Shown piece by piece: positions 27,081 to 35,790 of a DNA stretch of 64,000 nucleotides. A model generated the notes under the pieces. That model saw only the letters and a program-made list of their open reading frames with translations, was not told the DNA's origin and ran no database searches. This DNA comes from an uncultured Opitutia bacterium (GTDB taxonomy: Bacteria; Verrucomicrobiota; Verrucomicrobiia; Opitutales; UBA953). The stretch is taken from contig CAIOAN010000002.1 in the NCBI GenBank assembly GCA_903855995.1, positions 62,001 to 126,000 of the forward strand. The letters run 5' to 3'. The position numbers and the translations under genes are program-made. How positions within the stretch are numbered: the stretch's first letter is position 1; every line of letters starts with the position of its first letter.

Positions 27081-28031
27081 ATGTCTGGGAAACTGAAAAA
27101 TAGTGTGGTTTGGGCCGCCTTACTAAGCGCGTACTCCGCGTCGGCCTGCTCCACCTGCGGCTGCTCCTTTTGCTCGGACTGGGAAACCCAGGGCCTCGCC
27201 ACCGGTGCCGGCCTCCGCTACGACCTACGCTTCGACACCTTCACGCAGAATCAGATGCGCTCGGGCACGGATATCGCCAACCCTTGGCCAGCAGCTGGCC
27301 ATGAGCAGGAACTCTACACGCGCAATCATTACACCACGGTGGGACTCGACTATAGCCCATCGGCGAATTGGGGCCTTAACTTGCAGGTGCCGTATATCGA
27401 ACGCACGCACGCCACCAACGGCGTGACTGGCCTCGGCACCGATGATGGCACCTCGAGCGCCAGCGGCTTAGGCGACCTCCGCCTGACCGTCCGCTACCAA
27501 GGCTTCAACCCCGGTCATGACGTTGGCGTCCAGCTCGGCCTAAAACTACCCACGGGTGGATTTCATCAAACCTTCAACGGCGGTTCGCTCGCAGGCGACG
27601 CGCTTGATCGCGGGCTGCAGTTGGGCACGGGCACGACGGACCTCTTGGTCGGCGTCTTCCGCTTCGGTCAGCTCGGCACGCAGTTCGATTACTTCGCACA
27701 GGCGCTGGCACAGGTGCCGCTGAAAAGCCGGGAAGACTATCGTCCGGGCAAGTCGCTGAATCTTAATCTCGGCTTCCGCTACCTTGGCTTCGGTAACATC
27801 ATCCCCCAGCTACAACTCAACGGCAAGGTTTCTGGCCGCGACTCCGGGGCGAATGCTTCGCCCGATGACACCGGTGGCCGCACGCTCAACGTGAGCCCTG
27901 GCGTGACATTTCCGGTCACCGCAACCTTACGCGGCTACGCGTTCTGGCAGCTGCCGGTTTATCAAAACCTCAACGGCTACCAACTCGCCCCGAAATCTAT
28001 CCTGACAATCGGTGCCCGCTTCGAATACTGA
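27081..28031 (+). CDS. Outer-membrane beta-barrel protein with N-terminal cysteine cluster
   Basis: A 316-residue exported protein. The signal peptide is followed at once by four cysteines, C23, C26, C28 and C31, in a CSTCGCSFC arrangement that could bind a metal ion. The rest alternates polar and hydrophobic residues in strand-like stretches (TTVGLDYSPSANWGLNLQVPY, LGDLRLTVRYQGF, LNLNLGFRYLGFG) and ends GARFEY, as in outer-membrane barrels. It resembles the 'transporter'/Phenol_MetA_deg-type barrels often annotated in Gram-negatives. It lies directly upstream of the copper-resistance cluster, so a role in metal handling is possible. That is inference from context and the Cys cluster. Confidence 0.65.
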   Translation: MSGKLKNSVVWAALLSAYSASACSTCGCSFCSDWETQGLATGAGLRYDLRFDTFTQNQMRSGTDIANPWPAAGHEQELYTRNHYTTVGLDYSPSANWGLNLQVPYIERTHATNGVTGLGTDDGTSSASGLGDLRLTVRYQGFNPGHDVGVQLGLKLPTGGFHQTFNGGSLAGDALDRGLQLGTGTTDLLVGVFRFGQLGTQFDYFAQALAQVPLKSREDYRPGKSLNLNLGFRYLGFGNIIPQLQLNGKVSGRDSGANASPDDTGGRTLNVSPGVTFPVTATLRGYAFWQLPVYQNLNGYQLAPKSILTIGARFEY

Positions 28032-28055
28032 GGCGGAACCGACCAAGGACGAACC

Positions 28056-28083
28056 AAGGCCGCCCACCCGGGGCGGCCTTTTT
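28056..28083 (+). terminator. Rho-independent terminator after the barrel gene
   Basis: A 10-bp stem AAGGCCGCCC/GGGCGGCCTT (28056-28065 and 28071-28080) and a TTTT tract, 25 bp after the stop. Because the left arm is preceded by few A residues it is best for the rightward transcript, but it lies between convergent genes. Confidence 0.9.
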
Positions 28084-28091
28084 ATTGCCGC

Positions 28092-28859
28092 TTACTTGCC
28101 GACGTACTGGCCGCAGGTCTTGGTGACCCACCCTTCCTGGGCGAGGAAGGCGGCGATCTTGGTGAAGTCGGCGAAGGACTTGTCATCCCACATGCCGCAG
28201 TGGCCCTGGAGCAACATCATGGCCGGCTGTGACTTGGCCTGGTAGGCCTTCATGAAGGCATCGTAACTCACTTTACCCGTCGCGATCTCCATGTTAATCG
28301 AACGCGGCAGGATCGTACGCTGCTTGTCTTCCTTGGGACCGTACATCCAGATGGAAAGCGCCGGCACGGCGTTCATCGCCGCCGGGGTATGCACATCAAT
28401 CTGATTATAAGGAGAACCAAAGACATGGAAAATGAGCCCGGTGGTCTTGGTGAAAAGTTCGCAGGAATCCGTGAGATGCTTGGTCTGATGCTCGACCGGA
28501 GTACCTTTGAACTCGGAAATCTTCACGCCCTTCTCCTCCCAGGATTTATGGTCCCAGCCATGCAACCAGAACTCGACACGCCCACCGTTCTCGATGGCAT
28601 GCTTCTTAATCCAAGCGATGTCGTCGGCATTGGGCTTCGAAAGGCTTTCGCAGATGACCCCCAGGGTGATCACGGTCTTCTTCTCGTCAGCCCAATCCGC
28701 CACGCGCTTGAATCCCGGGACGACCCGACGTTTCTCGCCGGCCGTCAGGTCGTCGAGTTTCCAGATGACGACCTTAGCCGGCACGTCGGCCGCTGAAAGC
28801 ATGACAGTAAGGACAGCCAGGCCGAGGCCAGTCAGGAGGCATTTGCAGGGGAAGCGCAT
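28092..28859 (-). CDS. Secreted polysaccharide-deacetylase-like protein
   Basis: A 255-residue exported protein. The ATG at 28859 starts a good signal peptide (MRFPCKCLLTGLGLAVLTVML); the open frame continues 19 codons upstream without a better start. VVIWKLDDLT looks like the first NodB motif (with paired Asp), EFWLHGWDHKSW resembles the H-x-x-x-H/D metal motif, and VFGSPYNQID the third block. This pattern suits distant carbohydrate-esterase-4/DUF2334-type deacetylases. It probably removes acetyl groups from a polysaccharide, but the metal triad is not perfectly canonical, so activity is not assured. Confidence 0.65.
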   Translation of the reverse strand: MRFPCKCLLTGLGLAVLTVMLSAADVPAKVVIWKLDDLTAGEKRRVVPGFKRVADWADEKKTVITLGVICESLSKPNADDIAWIKKHAIENGGRVEFWLHGWDHKSWEEKGVKISEFKGTPVEHQTKHLTDSCELFTKTTGLIFHVFGSPYNQIDVHTPAAMNAVPALSIWMYGPKEDKQRTILPRSINMEIATGKVSYDAFMKAYQAKSQPAMMLLQGHCGMWDDKSFADFTKIAAFLAQEGWVTKTCGQYVGK

Positions 28860-28891
28860 GGGACAAACCCAAGGGTGTGAGTTATGAGAAT

Positions 28892-28980
28892 GCAAATCTT
28901 TGCCGAGTTTCATCACTAAAACGGCTTTTGATCAAGAAATCGCCCCGACTAATCGCCCCGAAATCTCCGAGTAGATTTGC
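28892..28980 (+). promoter_or_regulatory. Control region upstream of the copper cluster
   Basis: Holds an inverted repeat GCAAATCT/AGATTTGC (28892-28899 and 28973-28980) enclosing two direct copies of AATCGCCCCGA, 13 bp apart (28938-28948 and 28951-28961). This lies 35-120 bp before the multicopper oxidase start and is a candidate metal-regulator site. No regulator gene is nearby. Confidence 0.35.
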
Positions 28981-29014
28981 GGAGAACCATTATTTACCAA
29001 AAATGGAGGGAGTA

Positions 29015-31135
29015 ATGTCACCCCGCCCTAAGCATCCGCGCCGAAGCATCGGCCAAGCCCTGATCGCCTGGATAATCTTGGGTGCAGGGATGACCCAGGC
29101 CTGCGAACTCTGCCGCAAGGCCTATTACGATGCGATGGAAGCGGCCCCGAAGGCTTCCGCCCTGCACCCCCAAGCGCACGTCGTTGAATATAAGCTCACC
29201 ATTGCGGAGCAAACGCTCAGCCCCGCCGGCAAGCCCGTTCAGGTGCTGACCATCAATGGCACTTCACCCGGGCCGGTGCTTCACTTCCGCGAAGGGGACG
29301 TCGCCCGCATCACGGTCACGAACGGGCTCACCGACGACACCACCTCGTTGCACTGGCACGGCGTGCTCGTGCCCAACCTCGAAGACGGCGTGCCGGTGGT
29401 GACCACCCCAATCATCGCTCCCGGAAAATCGCGCACCTTCGAATTCCTCGTCCGCCAACACGGCACCTATTGGTATCACAGCCACACGGGGCACCAGGAA
29501 CAACGCGGCATCCAAGGGGCCATCGTCATCGAACCGAAAGCAAAGACCACGGAGACCACGCATGACCAAGTCATCGTGCTCGGCGACTGGACCAATGAAC
29601 ACCCCGCCGAAGTCCAGCGCACGCTCCTACGTGGCAGCGATTGGTACTCTTTCCGCAAGGGCACATCCCAGTCTCTCTTCGGGGCCTACCAAGCTGGCAA
29701 ACTCGGCGAATACCTTGGCCGCGAGAAAGCACTCGTGCCGCCAATGGATCTTTCCGATGTGGCCTACGATGCGTTCCTGATGAACGGGCAGCGCCGCTTA
29801 AAACTTCCCGGCAAACCTGGGGATACCCTTCGCCTGCGCCTCATCAACGCCGGGGCGGCCAGCTATTTTTATATCGATGCAGCTGCCGGCAGCGTGCGCA
29901 TTGTGTCGGCCGACGGACAAGACGTCGTCCCGTTTGACCAGAAACGCCTGCTCATGGGCCCCGCCGAAACCTACGACCTAGTGGCGACCGTCCCCGTCTC
30001 TGGCTCCTGGGAACTGCGTGCCACCGCCCAAGACGGCAGTGGCTTCGTCTCCGCCTGGATGGGAGAAGGCGAAGCGCACCCCGCCACCCCGCCGCCCACG
30101 CCGGAACGCTACGGCATGAACAGCTACCTAACTTCGATCCTCGATCAGCTCGACCCCGAACCAGGCGCCAAGGAATCCGACCGTCCGCTATCCCCATACG
30201 CTAAACTGCGCGCCGCGACTCCGCATGCAGTCGCATCCTCGCACCGCGAGCTGACGCTCAAGCTGACGGGCGATATGATCCGTTACGAATGGAGCTTCGA
30301 CGGGCTCGATCCGCATGAGGCCGAGGCGATTAAGGTCAAGGAGGGCGAGACGCTCCGCCTGCGCTTGGTGAACAACACCATGATGCATCACCCGATTCAC
30401 TTCCACGGGCATTTCTTCCGACTCATCGAGGCGAACGACAAAGACCCAGCGACTTCTCCACTGAAGCACACGGTCGACGTGCCGCCGATGAGCGTGCGCA
30501 CGATTGAGTTCACGGCGAATGAAGGCCAAGGCGACTGGCTCATCCATTGCCACCTGCTCTATCACCATATCACCGGCATGGTGCGCACCATCCGCGTGAC
30601 AACCGCCGACGGCGGCGAACCGCCCCACCCCGCCGCCACCCATTCAATGGCGACGACTTATACCTGGGGCGAAGCCAGTTTCACTACCGCCAAGGCCGCC
30701 GGTTTCGTGACACTGCAAGATGGGCGCGACAACCTTAACCTACGCTGGGAAGAAGGCATGCACCGCCTTGATGGCCACGAACGCGAACTCAGTTACGCCC
30801 GCTACGTCGACACGCGCCTCTCCCTCATCGCCGGCTACCGCTTCAATACGATGGACGGCGGGCGAGACGGGCTCTTCGCCGGTGCCTCTTTCCGTCTCCC
30901 GTACTTTATCGACCTCGGCCTCACCCAACAATCCGCAGGTGAAAGCCGAGCAATGCTGGCCAAGAGCCTCCAACTCACCGACCGTCTTTCCCTTGATCTT
31001 GGCTATCGCTATGGTCGCCAGACTGGCACCTCTACCTCCGCCGATTTCCGCTTCCTACTCACCAAGCAGTTCTCACTTACCGCGGGATATAGCTCAGACT
31101 TCGGTGCAGGGATTGGTCTACTCACGCGTTTTTAA
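29015..31135 (+). CDS. Multicopper oxidase fused to a C-terminal beta-barrel-like domain (copper resistance)
   Basis: A 706-residue exported protein. The ATG at 29015 follows a strong GGAGGG ribosome site by about five bases. Residues about 50-535 are a three-domain multicopper oxidase of the CopA type with all four copper blocks: HWHG (H113/H115), WYHSHTG (H155/H157), HPIHFHGH (H459-H466) and HCHLLYHHITGM (C512, H517, M522 for the type 1 site). Residues about 545-706 are different: alternating strands with DLGYRYG and FSLTAGYSSDFG, ending LLTRF with a terminal Phe, like CopB-type outer-membrane barrels. CopA and CopB are usually separate genes. It probably oxidises Cu(I) to Cu(II) at the outer membrane. 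Confidence 0.88.
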   Translation: MSPRPKHPRRSIGQALIAWIILGAGMTQACELCRKAYYDAMEAAPKASALHPQAHVVEYKLTIAEQTLSPAGKPVQVLTINGTSPGPVLHFREGDVARITVTNGLTDDTTSLHWHGVLVPNLEDGVPVVTTPIIAPGKSRTFEFLVRQHGTYWYHSHTGHQEQRGIQGAIVIEPKAKTTETTHDQVIVLGDWTNEHPAEVQRTLLRGSDWYSFRKGTSQSLFGAYQAGKLGEYLGREKALVPPMDLSDVAYDAFLMNGQRRLKLPGKPGDTLRLRLINAGAASYFYIDAAAGSVRIVSADGQDVVPFDQKRLLMGPAETYDLVATVPVSGSWELRATAQDGSGFVSAWMGEGEAHPATPPPTPERYGMNSYLTSILDQLDPEPGAKESDRPLSPYAKLRAATPHAVASSHRELTLKLTGDMIRYEWSFDGLDPHEAEAIKVKEGETLRLRLVNNTMMHHPIHFHGHFFRLIEANDKDPATSPLKHTVDVPPMSVRTIEFTANEGQGDWLIHCHLLYHHITGMVRTIRVTTADGGEPPHPAATHSMATTYTWGEASFTTAKAAGFVTLQDGRDNLNLRWEEGMHRLDGHERELSYARYVDTRLSLIAGYRFNTMDGGRDGLFAGASFRLPYFIDLGLTQQSAGESRAMLAKSLQLTDRLSLDLGYRYGRQTGTSTSADFRFLLTKQFSLTAGYSSDFGAGIGLLTRF

Positions 31136-31145
31136 CTTTATATCA

Positions 31146-31628
31146 ATGAAATCAATCCTCCTCACCACCCTGATGGCTTTTCTCGCCACCGTTCCGACAT
31201 TTGGTGCCGAAAAATCCGTCAAACCCTACCCGCTCGATAAGTGCATCGTGTCGGACGAAAAACTCGGCGTCGAAGGTAAGCCCACCGTCTTCGTCTACGA
31301 AGGCCAAGAGATTAAACTCTGCTGTGCCGATTGTCGCAAAGAATTCGATGCCAACCCAGCCAAGTTCCTCGCCAAGCTGCCCAAGGCCGATGCCGCCCCC
31401 AAGATCGACAAGGCGGCACCCGCCAAGCCGGCCGAGCCCACCAAGGACGCGCCCGCCAAGCCCTACCCACTGAAGACCTGCATCGTCTCCGACAACGACC
31501 TGGATTCGATGGGCGAACAGGCCTCGTTCGTCTACCAAGGCCTGACGATCAAGGTCTGCTGCAAGGCTTGCATCGCCAAGTTCGAGAAGAACCCGGCGAA
31601 ATACCTGAAGAAAATCGAGGGTAAATAA
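31146..31628 (+). CDS. Periplasmic protein with two TRASH/YHS-like metal-binding repeats
   Basis: A 160-residue exported protein (signal peptide to about residue 21) built from two copies of one module joined by a Lys/Ala/Pro linker. Each has the order YPL-x-x-CIVSD, then VYEGQEIKLCC-x-x-C or VYQGLTIKVCC-x-x-C, then a Phe-x-x-NPAK helix. This cysteine layout resembles TRASH/YHS-type heavy-metal-binding domains. It starts 10 bp after the multicopper oxidase and is followed by a terminator and then a copper ATPase, so copper binding in the periplasm is the likely job. A weak ribosome site precedes it. Confidence 0.8.
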   Translation: MKSILLTTLMAFLATVPTFGAEKSVKPYPLDKCIVSDEKLGVEGKPTVFVYEGQEIKLCCADCRKEFDANPAKFLAKLPKADAAPKIDKAAPAKPAEPTKDAPAKPYPLKTCIVSDNDLDSMGEQASFVYQGLTIKVCCKACIAKFEKNPAKYLKKIEGK

Positions 31629-31635
31629 GCCCCCC

Positions 31636-31664
31636 GAAGCCCCGCAGAAGCGGGGCTTCTGTTT
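31636..31664 (+). terminator. Rho-independent terminator inside the copper cluster
   Basis: A perfect 10-bp stem GAAGCCCCGC/GCGGGGCTTC (31636-31645 and 31650-31659) with an AGAA loop and TGTTT after it. It separates the oxidase/metal-binding unit from the ATPase gene, so the ATPase may have its own promoter or depend on read-through. Confidence 0.82.
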
Positions 31665-31719
31665 GGGCAAGAGATAGTCGACGCCTCGCCAAGCCGCTCC
31701 CTTCGAGCATCCTTTCATC

Positions 31720-34029
31720 ATGATGTCCACGCCAACCAGAGACCATCGGGATCCGGTCTGCGGCATGATGGTCAACGACACTGCGAAACTGCACTTCACC
31801 CACGAGGGCACGACCTATTACTTCTGCAACACGAGTTGCCTGCAGAAATTCCAGGCTGAGCCACGGAAATACCTGGTCGCATCTCCCGCCACCGATGGCG
31901 GTAACTCGTGCTGTACGGTCGAACCGACAGATGGGCTGACCTATTCCTGCCCGATGCACCCGGAGGTGACGCAGGCTGGTCCGGGCACCTGCCCGAAATG
32001 CGGCATGGCCCTCGAGGCGATCATCCCCGACGCCACCCGACCTGACCCGGAGCTCGCAGACTTCCGTCGCCGTTTCTGGTTCACGCTCCCGTTCACGCTC
32101 ATCCTCGCGGTAGCAGAGATGTTCGGCCACTCCCTCCACGCCATCCCACACAACGCCTGGCCTTGGATTGAACTATCACTCGCGTTGCCCGTCGTGATCT
32201 GGGGAGGGAGCACGCTGTTTAGCCGCTTCGCCGCCTCACTTGCGCACCGCAACTTCAACATGTGGACACTCATCGGCCTCGGCGCTGGCGCGGCCTTCGG
32301 TTACAGCCTGGCAGCCACCTTCTTGCCAGACTGGTTCCCGACCTCGTTCCGCGACATGGGCCGGCTCGCGGTCTACTACGAAGCCGCCGCCGAGATCGTC
32401 AGCCTAACCCTGCTCGGACAGATACTCGAACTCCGCGCCCGCGCCAGCACCTCCGGCGCGCTCGCCGCCCTGCTGGGCTTGGCCCCTAAGACCGCCCGAC
32501 GCATTACCGCTGGCGGACTGGAGGAGACCATCCCCCTCGGCCACATTCGCGTCGGCGACCACCTGCGGGTAAGACCAGGAGAGAAGGTGCCCGTCGATGG
32601 CGTGATTAGCATCGGCGGGAGTGCGGTCGATGAATCGATGCTCACCGGCGAACCTTTCCCCGTGGCTAAACATGCGGGCGATAAAGTCACGGGGGCCACG
32701 CTCAACATCGACGGCAGTTTCGTCCTGCGGGCCGAAAAAGTCGGCGCCGATACGATGTTATCGCAAATCGTCCAGATGGTCGTCGAAGCCCGCCGCTCGA
32801 AGGCCCCGATGCAAAAGATGGCCGATATTATCGCGGGCTATTTCGTGGTGGTGGTCGTGGCCATCGCGCTCCTGACATTTTTTGCCTGGGGCTTCTCGGG
32901 AGCCGAACGGGGATGGGTCTTCGGCTTAATCTGCTCCGTCTCGGTCCTCATCATTGCCTGCCCTTGCGTCCTCGGTCTGGCCACTCCGATGTCCATCCTG
33001 ATTGCGACTGGTCGGGGCGCGACGCAAGGCATCCTCTTCCGCGACGCGACGGCAATCGAGACGCTTGAGAAAGTCGACACGCTGGTCATCGACAAGACCG
33101 GCACGCTGACCGAGGGGAAACCACGGCTCACGCTGATCCTCCCCTGCGAAGGCTTCACGTCCGACGAAGTCCTGCGGCTCGCAGCCTCGCTCGAACAGGG
33201 CAGCGAACACCCCCTGGCCTCGGCGATAGTCAAGGCAGCCAAAGATCGAAGCCTCGCATTACAGGAGAGCACCGACTTCCGGGCCATCACCGGTCAAGGC
33301 ATCCGTGGACGGCTCGATGGACACGCGTTAGTTCTCGGGAACGCCACCCTGCTCCGTTCCGTTGGCGCAAACCCCGACGCCTTGGTCGCCATGGCGGAAT
33401 CCCATCGTCGCTCCGGCGCCAGCGTCCTCTTCCTCGCCGTCGACGGACATGCCGCCGGCGCCTTGGTCGCCGCCGACAACCTCAAGCCCACGACCGTGCA
33501 GGCCCTGCGAGAAATCCGCGCCGCTGGGCTGCGGATTATCATGGCGACGGGCGACGCCGAAGCGACCGCCCAGGCCATCGGTCGTGAACTCGGACTCGAC
33601 GAGATCCATGGCGACGCCACCCCAGCTCACAAGTTGCGCCTCGTCGAACGGCTCCGCAGTGAAGGCCGCATCGTCGCCATGGCGGGCGATGGCATCAACG
33701 ATGCCCCGGCGCTTGCGCAAGCCCACGTGGGCATCGCGATGGGCGATGGCACCGACGTCGCCATCCGCAACGCGCAGGTAACCTTAGTCAAAGGTGACCT
33801 GCGCGGGATCGCACACGCCGTCACCCTCTCCCGGGAAACCGTCGCCAACATGCGCCAGAACCTCGGCTTCGCCCTCGGCTACAACGCCCTCGGGATCCCC
33901 TTGGCCGCTGGCGTATTCTATCCCCTGACCGGCTGGACGCTTTCGCCCATGATCGCCGCCGCCGCCATGAGCCTCAGCTGCGTCTCGCTCATCGCCAACG
34001 CCCTGCGCCTGCGGAATCGGAAGGCCTGA
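31720..34029 (+). CDS. Copper/silver-translocating P1B-type ATPase with N-terminal YHS domain
   Basis: A 769-residue inner-membrane pump. Residues 10-53 are a YHS domain (RDPVCGMMV...[12 protein letters not shown]), followed by a heavy-metal-binding segment YSCPMHPEV...CPKCGM at about 74-100. Then comes the ATPase: eight hydrophobic helices, TGEP actuator loop, CPC in the membrane (C414-P-C416) marking P1B-1 specificity for Cu+/Ag+, the phosphorylated Asp458 in DKTGTLTEG, the SEHPLA motif and [10 protein letters not shown]. The layout matches CopA/SilP-type exporters, which use ATP to remove copper from the cytoplasm. It is the third member of the copper cluster. Confidence 0.93.
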   Translation: MMSTPTRDHRDPVCGMMVNDTAKLHFTHEGTTYYFCNTSCLQKFQAEPRKYLVASPATDGGNSCCTVEPTDGLTYSCPMHPEVTQAGPGTCPKCGMALEAIIPDATRPDPELADFRRRFWFTLPFTLILAVAEMFGHSLHAIPHNAWPWIELSLALPVVIWGGSTLFSRFAASLAHRNFNMWTLIGLGAGAAFGYSLAATFLPDWFPTSFRDMGRLAVYYEAAAEIVSLTLLGQILELRARASTSGALAALLGLAPKTARRITAGGLEETIPLGHIRVGDHLRVRPGEKVPVDGVISIGGSAVDESMLTGEPFPVAKHAGDKVTGATLNIDGSFVLRAEKVGADTMLSQIVQMVVEARRSKAPMQKMADIIAGYFVVVVVAIALLTFFAWGFSGAERGWVFGLICSVSVLIIACPCVLGLATPMSILIATGRGATQGILFRDATAIETLEKVDTLVIDKTGTLTEGKPRLTLILPCEGFTSDEVLRLAASLEQGSEHPLASAIVKAAKDRSLALQESTDFRAITGQGIRGRLDGHALVLGNATLLRSVGANPDALVAMAESHRRSGASVLFLAVDGHAAGALVAADNLKPTTVQALREIRAAGLRIIMATGDAEATAQAIGRELGLDEIHGDATPAHKLRLVERLRSEGRIVAMAGDGINDAPALAQAHVGIAMGDGTDVAIRNAQVTLVKGDLRGIAHAVTLSRETVANMRQNLGFALGYNALGIPLAAGVFYPLTGWTLSPMIAAAAMSLSCVSLIANALRLRNRKA

Positions 34030-34035
34030 GCCGAC

Positions 34036-34293
34036 TCAGTAATGATAGCGGGCTTGGAGGACGTAAATGATGCCCTTCTCAACCCGATAGACCAAGCGAT
34101 GCTCGAGGGTGATGCGCCGAGACCACCAGCCCGAGAGGTCACCTTTTAATGGCTCAGGCTTACCGATACCTTTGCAGGGCGTCTTGGCGATGTCAGCCAA
34201 GAGCCTCTCGATCCTTTCATAGGTGCGCCGCTCCTCATGCTGCCAGTGCGCCCGGTCTTCCAGGGCGGCCGACGACCAGCGCACGTCAGCCAC
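34036..34293 (-). CDS. yoeB: Toxin of the YoeB/RelE family
   Basis: An 85-residue mRNA interferase. Translation starts at GTG 34293, overlapping the end of the antitoxin gene by 8 bases; an upstream in-frame extension would overlap the antitoxin wholly. It matches YoeB in length (84) and sequence: the centre KGIGKPEPLKGDLSGWWSRRI and the end HRLVYRV...QARYHY contain the catalytic Arg and the terminal His-Tyr needed by the family. YoeB binds the ribosome A site and cuts mRNA during translation when free of its antitoxin. It sits just after the copper ATPase, convergent with it (6 bp between stops). Confidence 0.93.
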   Translation of the reverse strand: MADVRWSSAALEDRAHWQHEERRTYERIERLLADIAKTPCKGIGKPEPLKGDLSGWWSRRITLEHRLVYRVEKGIIYVLQARYHY

Positions 34294-34534
34294 GGGGAGC
34301 CTTCTTGAATTTGCCGGCCTTGAAGTCGGCCAGGCCCTTGCGGAGGCGATCGGCGTTACGCGGCGAGGACAGTAGATGGAATGTTTCCGCCATCGCCGCG
34401 TATTCGGCGGCGTCGACGAGCACGACAGAAGCGGCGCCATTGCGGGTGATGGCCACGGGCTCGCGATCCGCGTTGGCAGCCTCCATGAGGCTGGCGAGCT
34501 GATTGCGTGCGTCGGTATAGGAAACGGTCTTCAT
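34286..34534 (-). CDS. yefM: Antitoxin of the Phd/YefM family
   Basis: An 82-residue antitoxin. The ATG at 34534 (MKTVSYTDARNQLASLMEA) is the usual family start; the open frame runs 30 codons further up without similarity. The N-terminal half with AVAITRNGAASVVLV-like strands (PVAITRNG, ASVVLVDAAEYAAM) folds into the Phd/YefM DNA-binding dimer. The C-terminal tail (ETFHLLSSPRNADRLRKGLADFKAG) is the toxin-wrapping part. It neutralises YoeB and represses its own operon, most likely through the TGTACA site 18 bp upstream. Confidence 0.93.
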   Translation of the reverse strand: MKTVSYTDARNQLASLMEAANADREPVAITRNGAASVVLVDAAEYAAMAETFHLLSSPRNADRLRKGLADFKAGKFKKAPRG

Positions 34535-34540
34535 GCCACC

Positions 34541-34570
34541 ACTGTGTAACCTGTACAGAATTCTGTCAAG
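34541..34570 (-). promoter_or_regulatory. Probable yefM-yoeB promoter/operator
   Basis: Just upstream of yefM on the minus strand are TTGACA (34569-34564), a candidate -35 box, the palindrome ACAGAATTCTGT (34555-34566), and TGTACA (34552-34557), the core hexamer reported for YefM-YoeB operators in E. coli. Only one exact TGTACA is present here; a second, weaker TGTGTA is at 34543-34548. Confidence 0.5.
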
Positions 34571-34729
34571 TTGGCCGATGGACGATTGAAGGGAGAATTC
34601 GGATCGCATGCCCCATCTTACCATCTGAGCAGGCCGTAAAAAATGGGCCTAAACCATCAGGCCTGAGCCGATAATTCCCCCCGGCTTGCATCTCGGGTGA
34701 ATCCGCCTAACGGTGGGGACTTCCTTTCC

Positions 34730-35785
34730 ATGACTACTCCTGCTCAGGCCTACGGCAATACTTCTGCGACCGCCCCCCTCGCCCCGCTGCACATCGCGCG
34801 TCGTGAACCGGGTCCGACCGATGTCCAGATGGAGATCCTTTTCTGCGGCGTCTGCCACTCCGACGTCCATACGGCCCGCGGCGAATGGCCGGGCACAAAC
34901 TACGCCTGCGTGCCAGGCCATGAAATCGTCGGCCGCGTGACCGCCGTCGGCGCCAAGGTCACGAAGCTCAAGGTCGGCGACATCGGTGCGACGGGTTGCA
35001 TGGTGGACTCCTGCCGCACCTGCCCGAGCTGCCAGAAGGGACTGGAACAGTTCTGCCTCACCGGGGCGACCTTCACCTACAACAGCCCCGACAAGCATAT
35101 CGGCGGCCACACTTTAGGTGGTTACTCGTCCAGCATTGTCGTCGACGAAGCCTTCACCCTCCGCGTCCCGCAGGGCATGGACCTCGCTGCGACCGCCCCG
35201 CTTCTCTGCGCCGGCATCACGACCTATTCCCCTCTCCGCCATTGGAAGGTCGGCCCCGGCCAGAAGGTCGGCATCGTCGGCCTCGGCGGCCTCGGCCACA
35301 TGGGCGTGAAGCTCGCCCGCGCCTTCGGCGCCCACGTCGTGCTCTTCACGACCTCCCCCTCCAAGGTTGCGGATGGCCTTCGCCTCGGTGCCCATGAAGT
35401 CGTCGTGTCCACCGATGCTGCCGCGATGGCCAAGCATGCGTCGTCGCTCGACTTCATCCTAGACTGCGTCTCCGCCAAGCACGACCTTAACGCCTACCTC
35501 TCTCTCCTGCGCGTCGACGGCACCCTCTGCATCGTCGGCGTACCCGAGCAGCCGCTCGCCGTCCATGCCTTCAGCGTGATTATGCCGCGCCGCAACTTCA
35601 GCGGCTCTTGTATCGGCGGCATCGCCGAGACCCAGGAGATGCTGGATTTCTGCGCGAAGCACGGCATCGTCTCGGATATCGAGCTCATCCCCATTCAGAA
35701 GATCAACGAAGCCTGGGAACGCATGATCAAGCAAGACGTCCGCTACCGCTTTGTCATCGACATGGCGTCGATTAGGCAGGCCTGA
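34730..35785 (+). CDS. Zinc-dependent alcohol dehydrogenase (CAD/YahK-like)
   Basis: A 351-residue medium-chain dehydrogenase. The ATG at 34730 is preferred over one 33 bp upstream, since the family begins near TTPAQAYG. CGVCHSDVHTARGEWPG and PGHEIVGRV hold the catalytic zinc ligands. CRTCPSCQKGLEQFC has the four cysteines of the structural zinc. GLGGLGHMGVKLARAFGA is the Rossmann nucleotide site. The pattern matches the cinnamyl-alcohol-dehydrogenase branch (YahK, YjgB), which reduces many aldehydes with NADPH. It is probably an aldehyde-detoxifying enzyme. It stands alone, divergent from yefM-yoeB. Confidence 0.92.
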   Translation: MTTPAQAYGNTSATAPLAPLHIARREPGPTDVQMEILFCGVCHSDVHTARGEWPGTNYACVPGHEIVGRVTAVGAKVTKLKVGDIGATGCMVDSCRTCPSCQKGLEQFCLTGATFTYNSPDKHIGGHTLGGYSSSIVVDEAFTLRVPQGMDLAATAPLLCAGITTYSPLRHWKVGPGQKVGIVGLGGLGHMGVKLARAFGAHVVLFTTSPSKVADGLRLGAHEVVVSTDAAAMAKHASSLDFILDCVSAKHDLNAYLSLLRVDGTLCIVGVPEQPLAVHAFSVIMPRRNFSGSCIGGIAETQEMLDFCAKHGIVSDIELIPIQKINEAWERMIKQDVRYRFVIDMASIRQA

Positions 35786-35790
35786 GCGAG

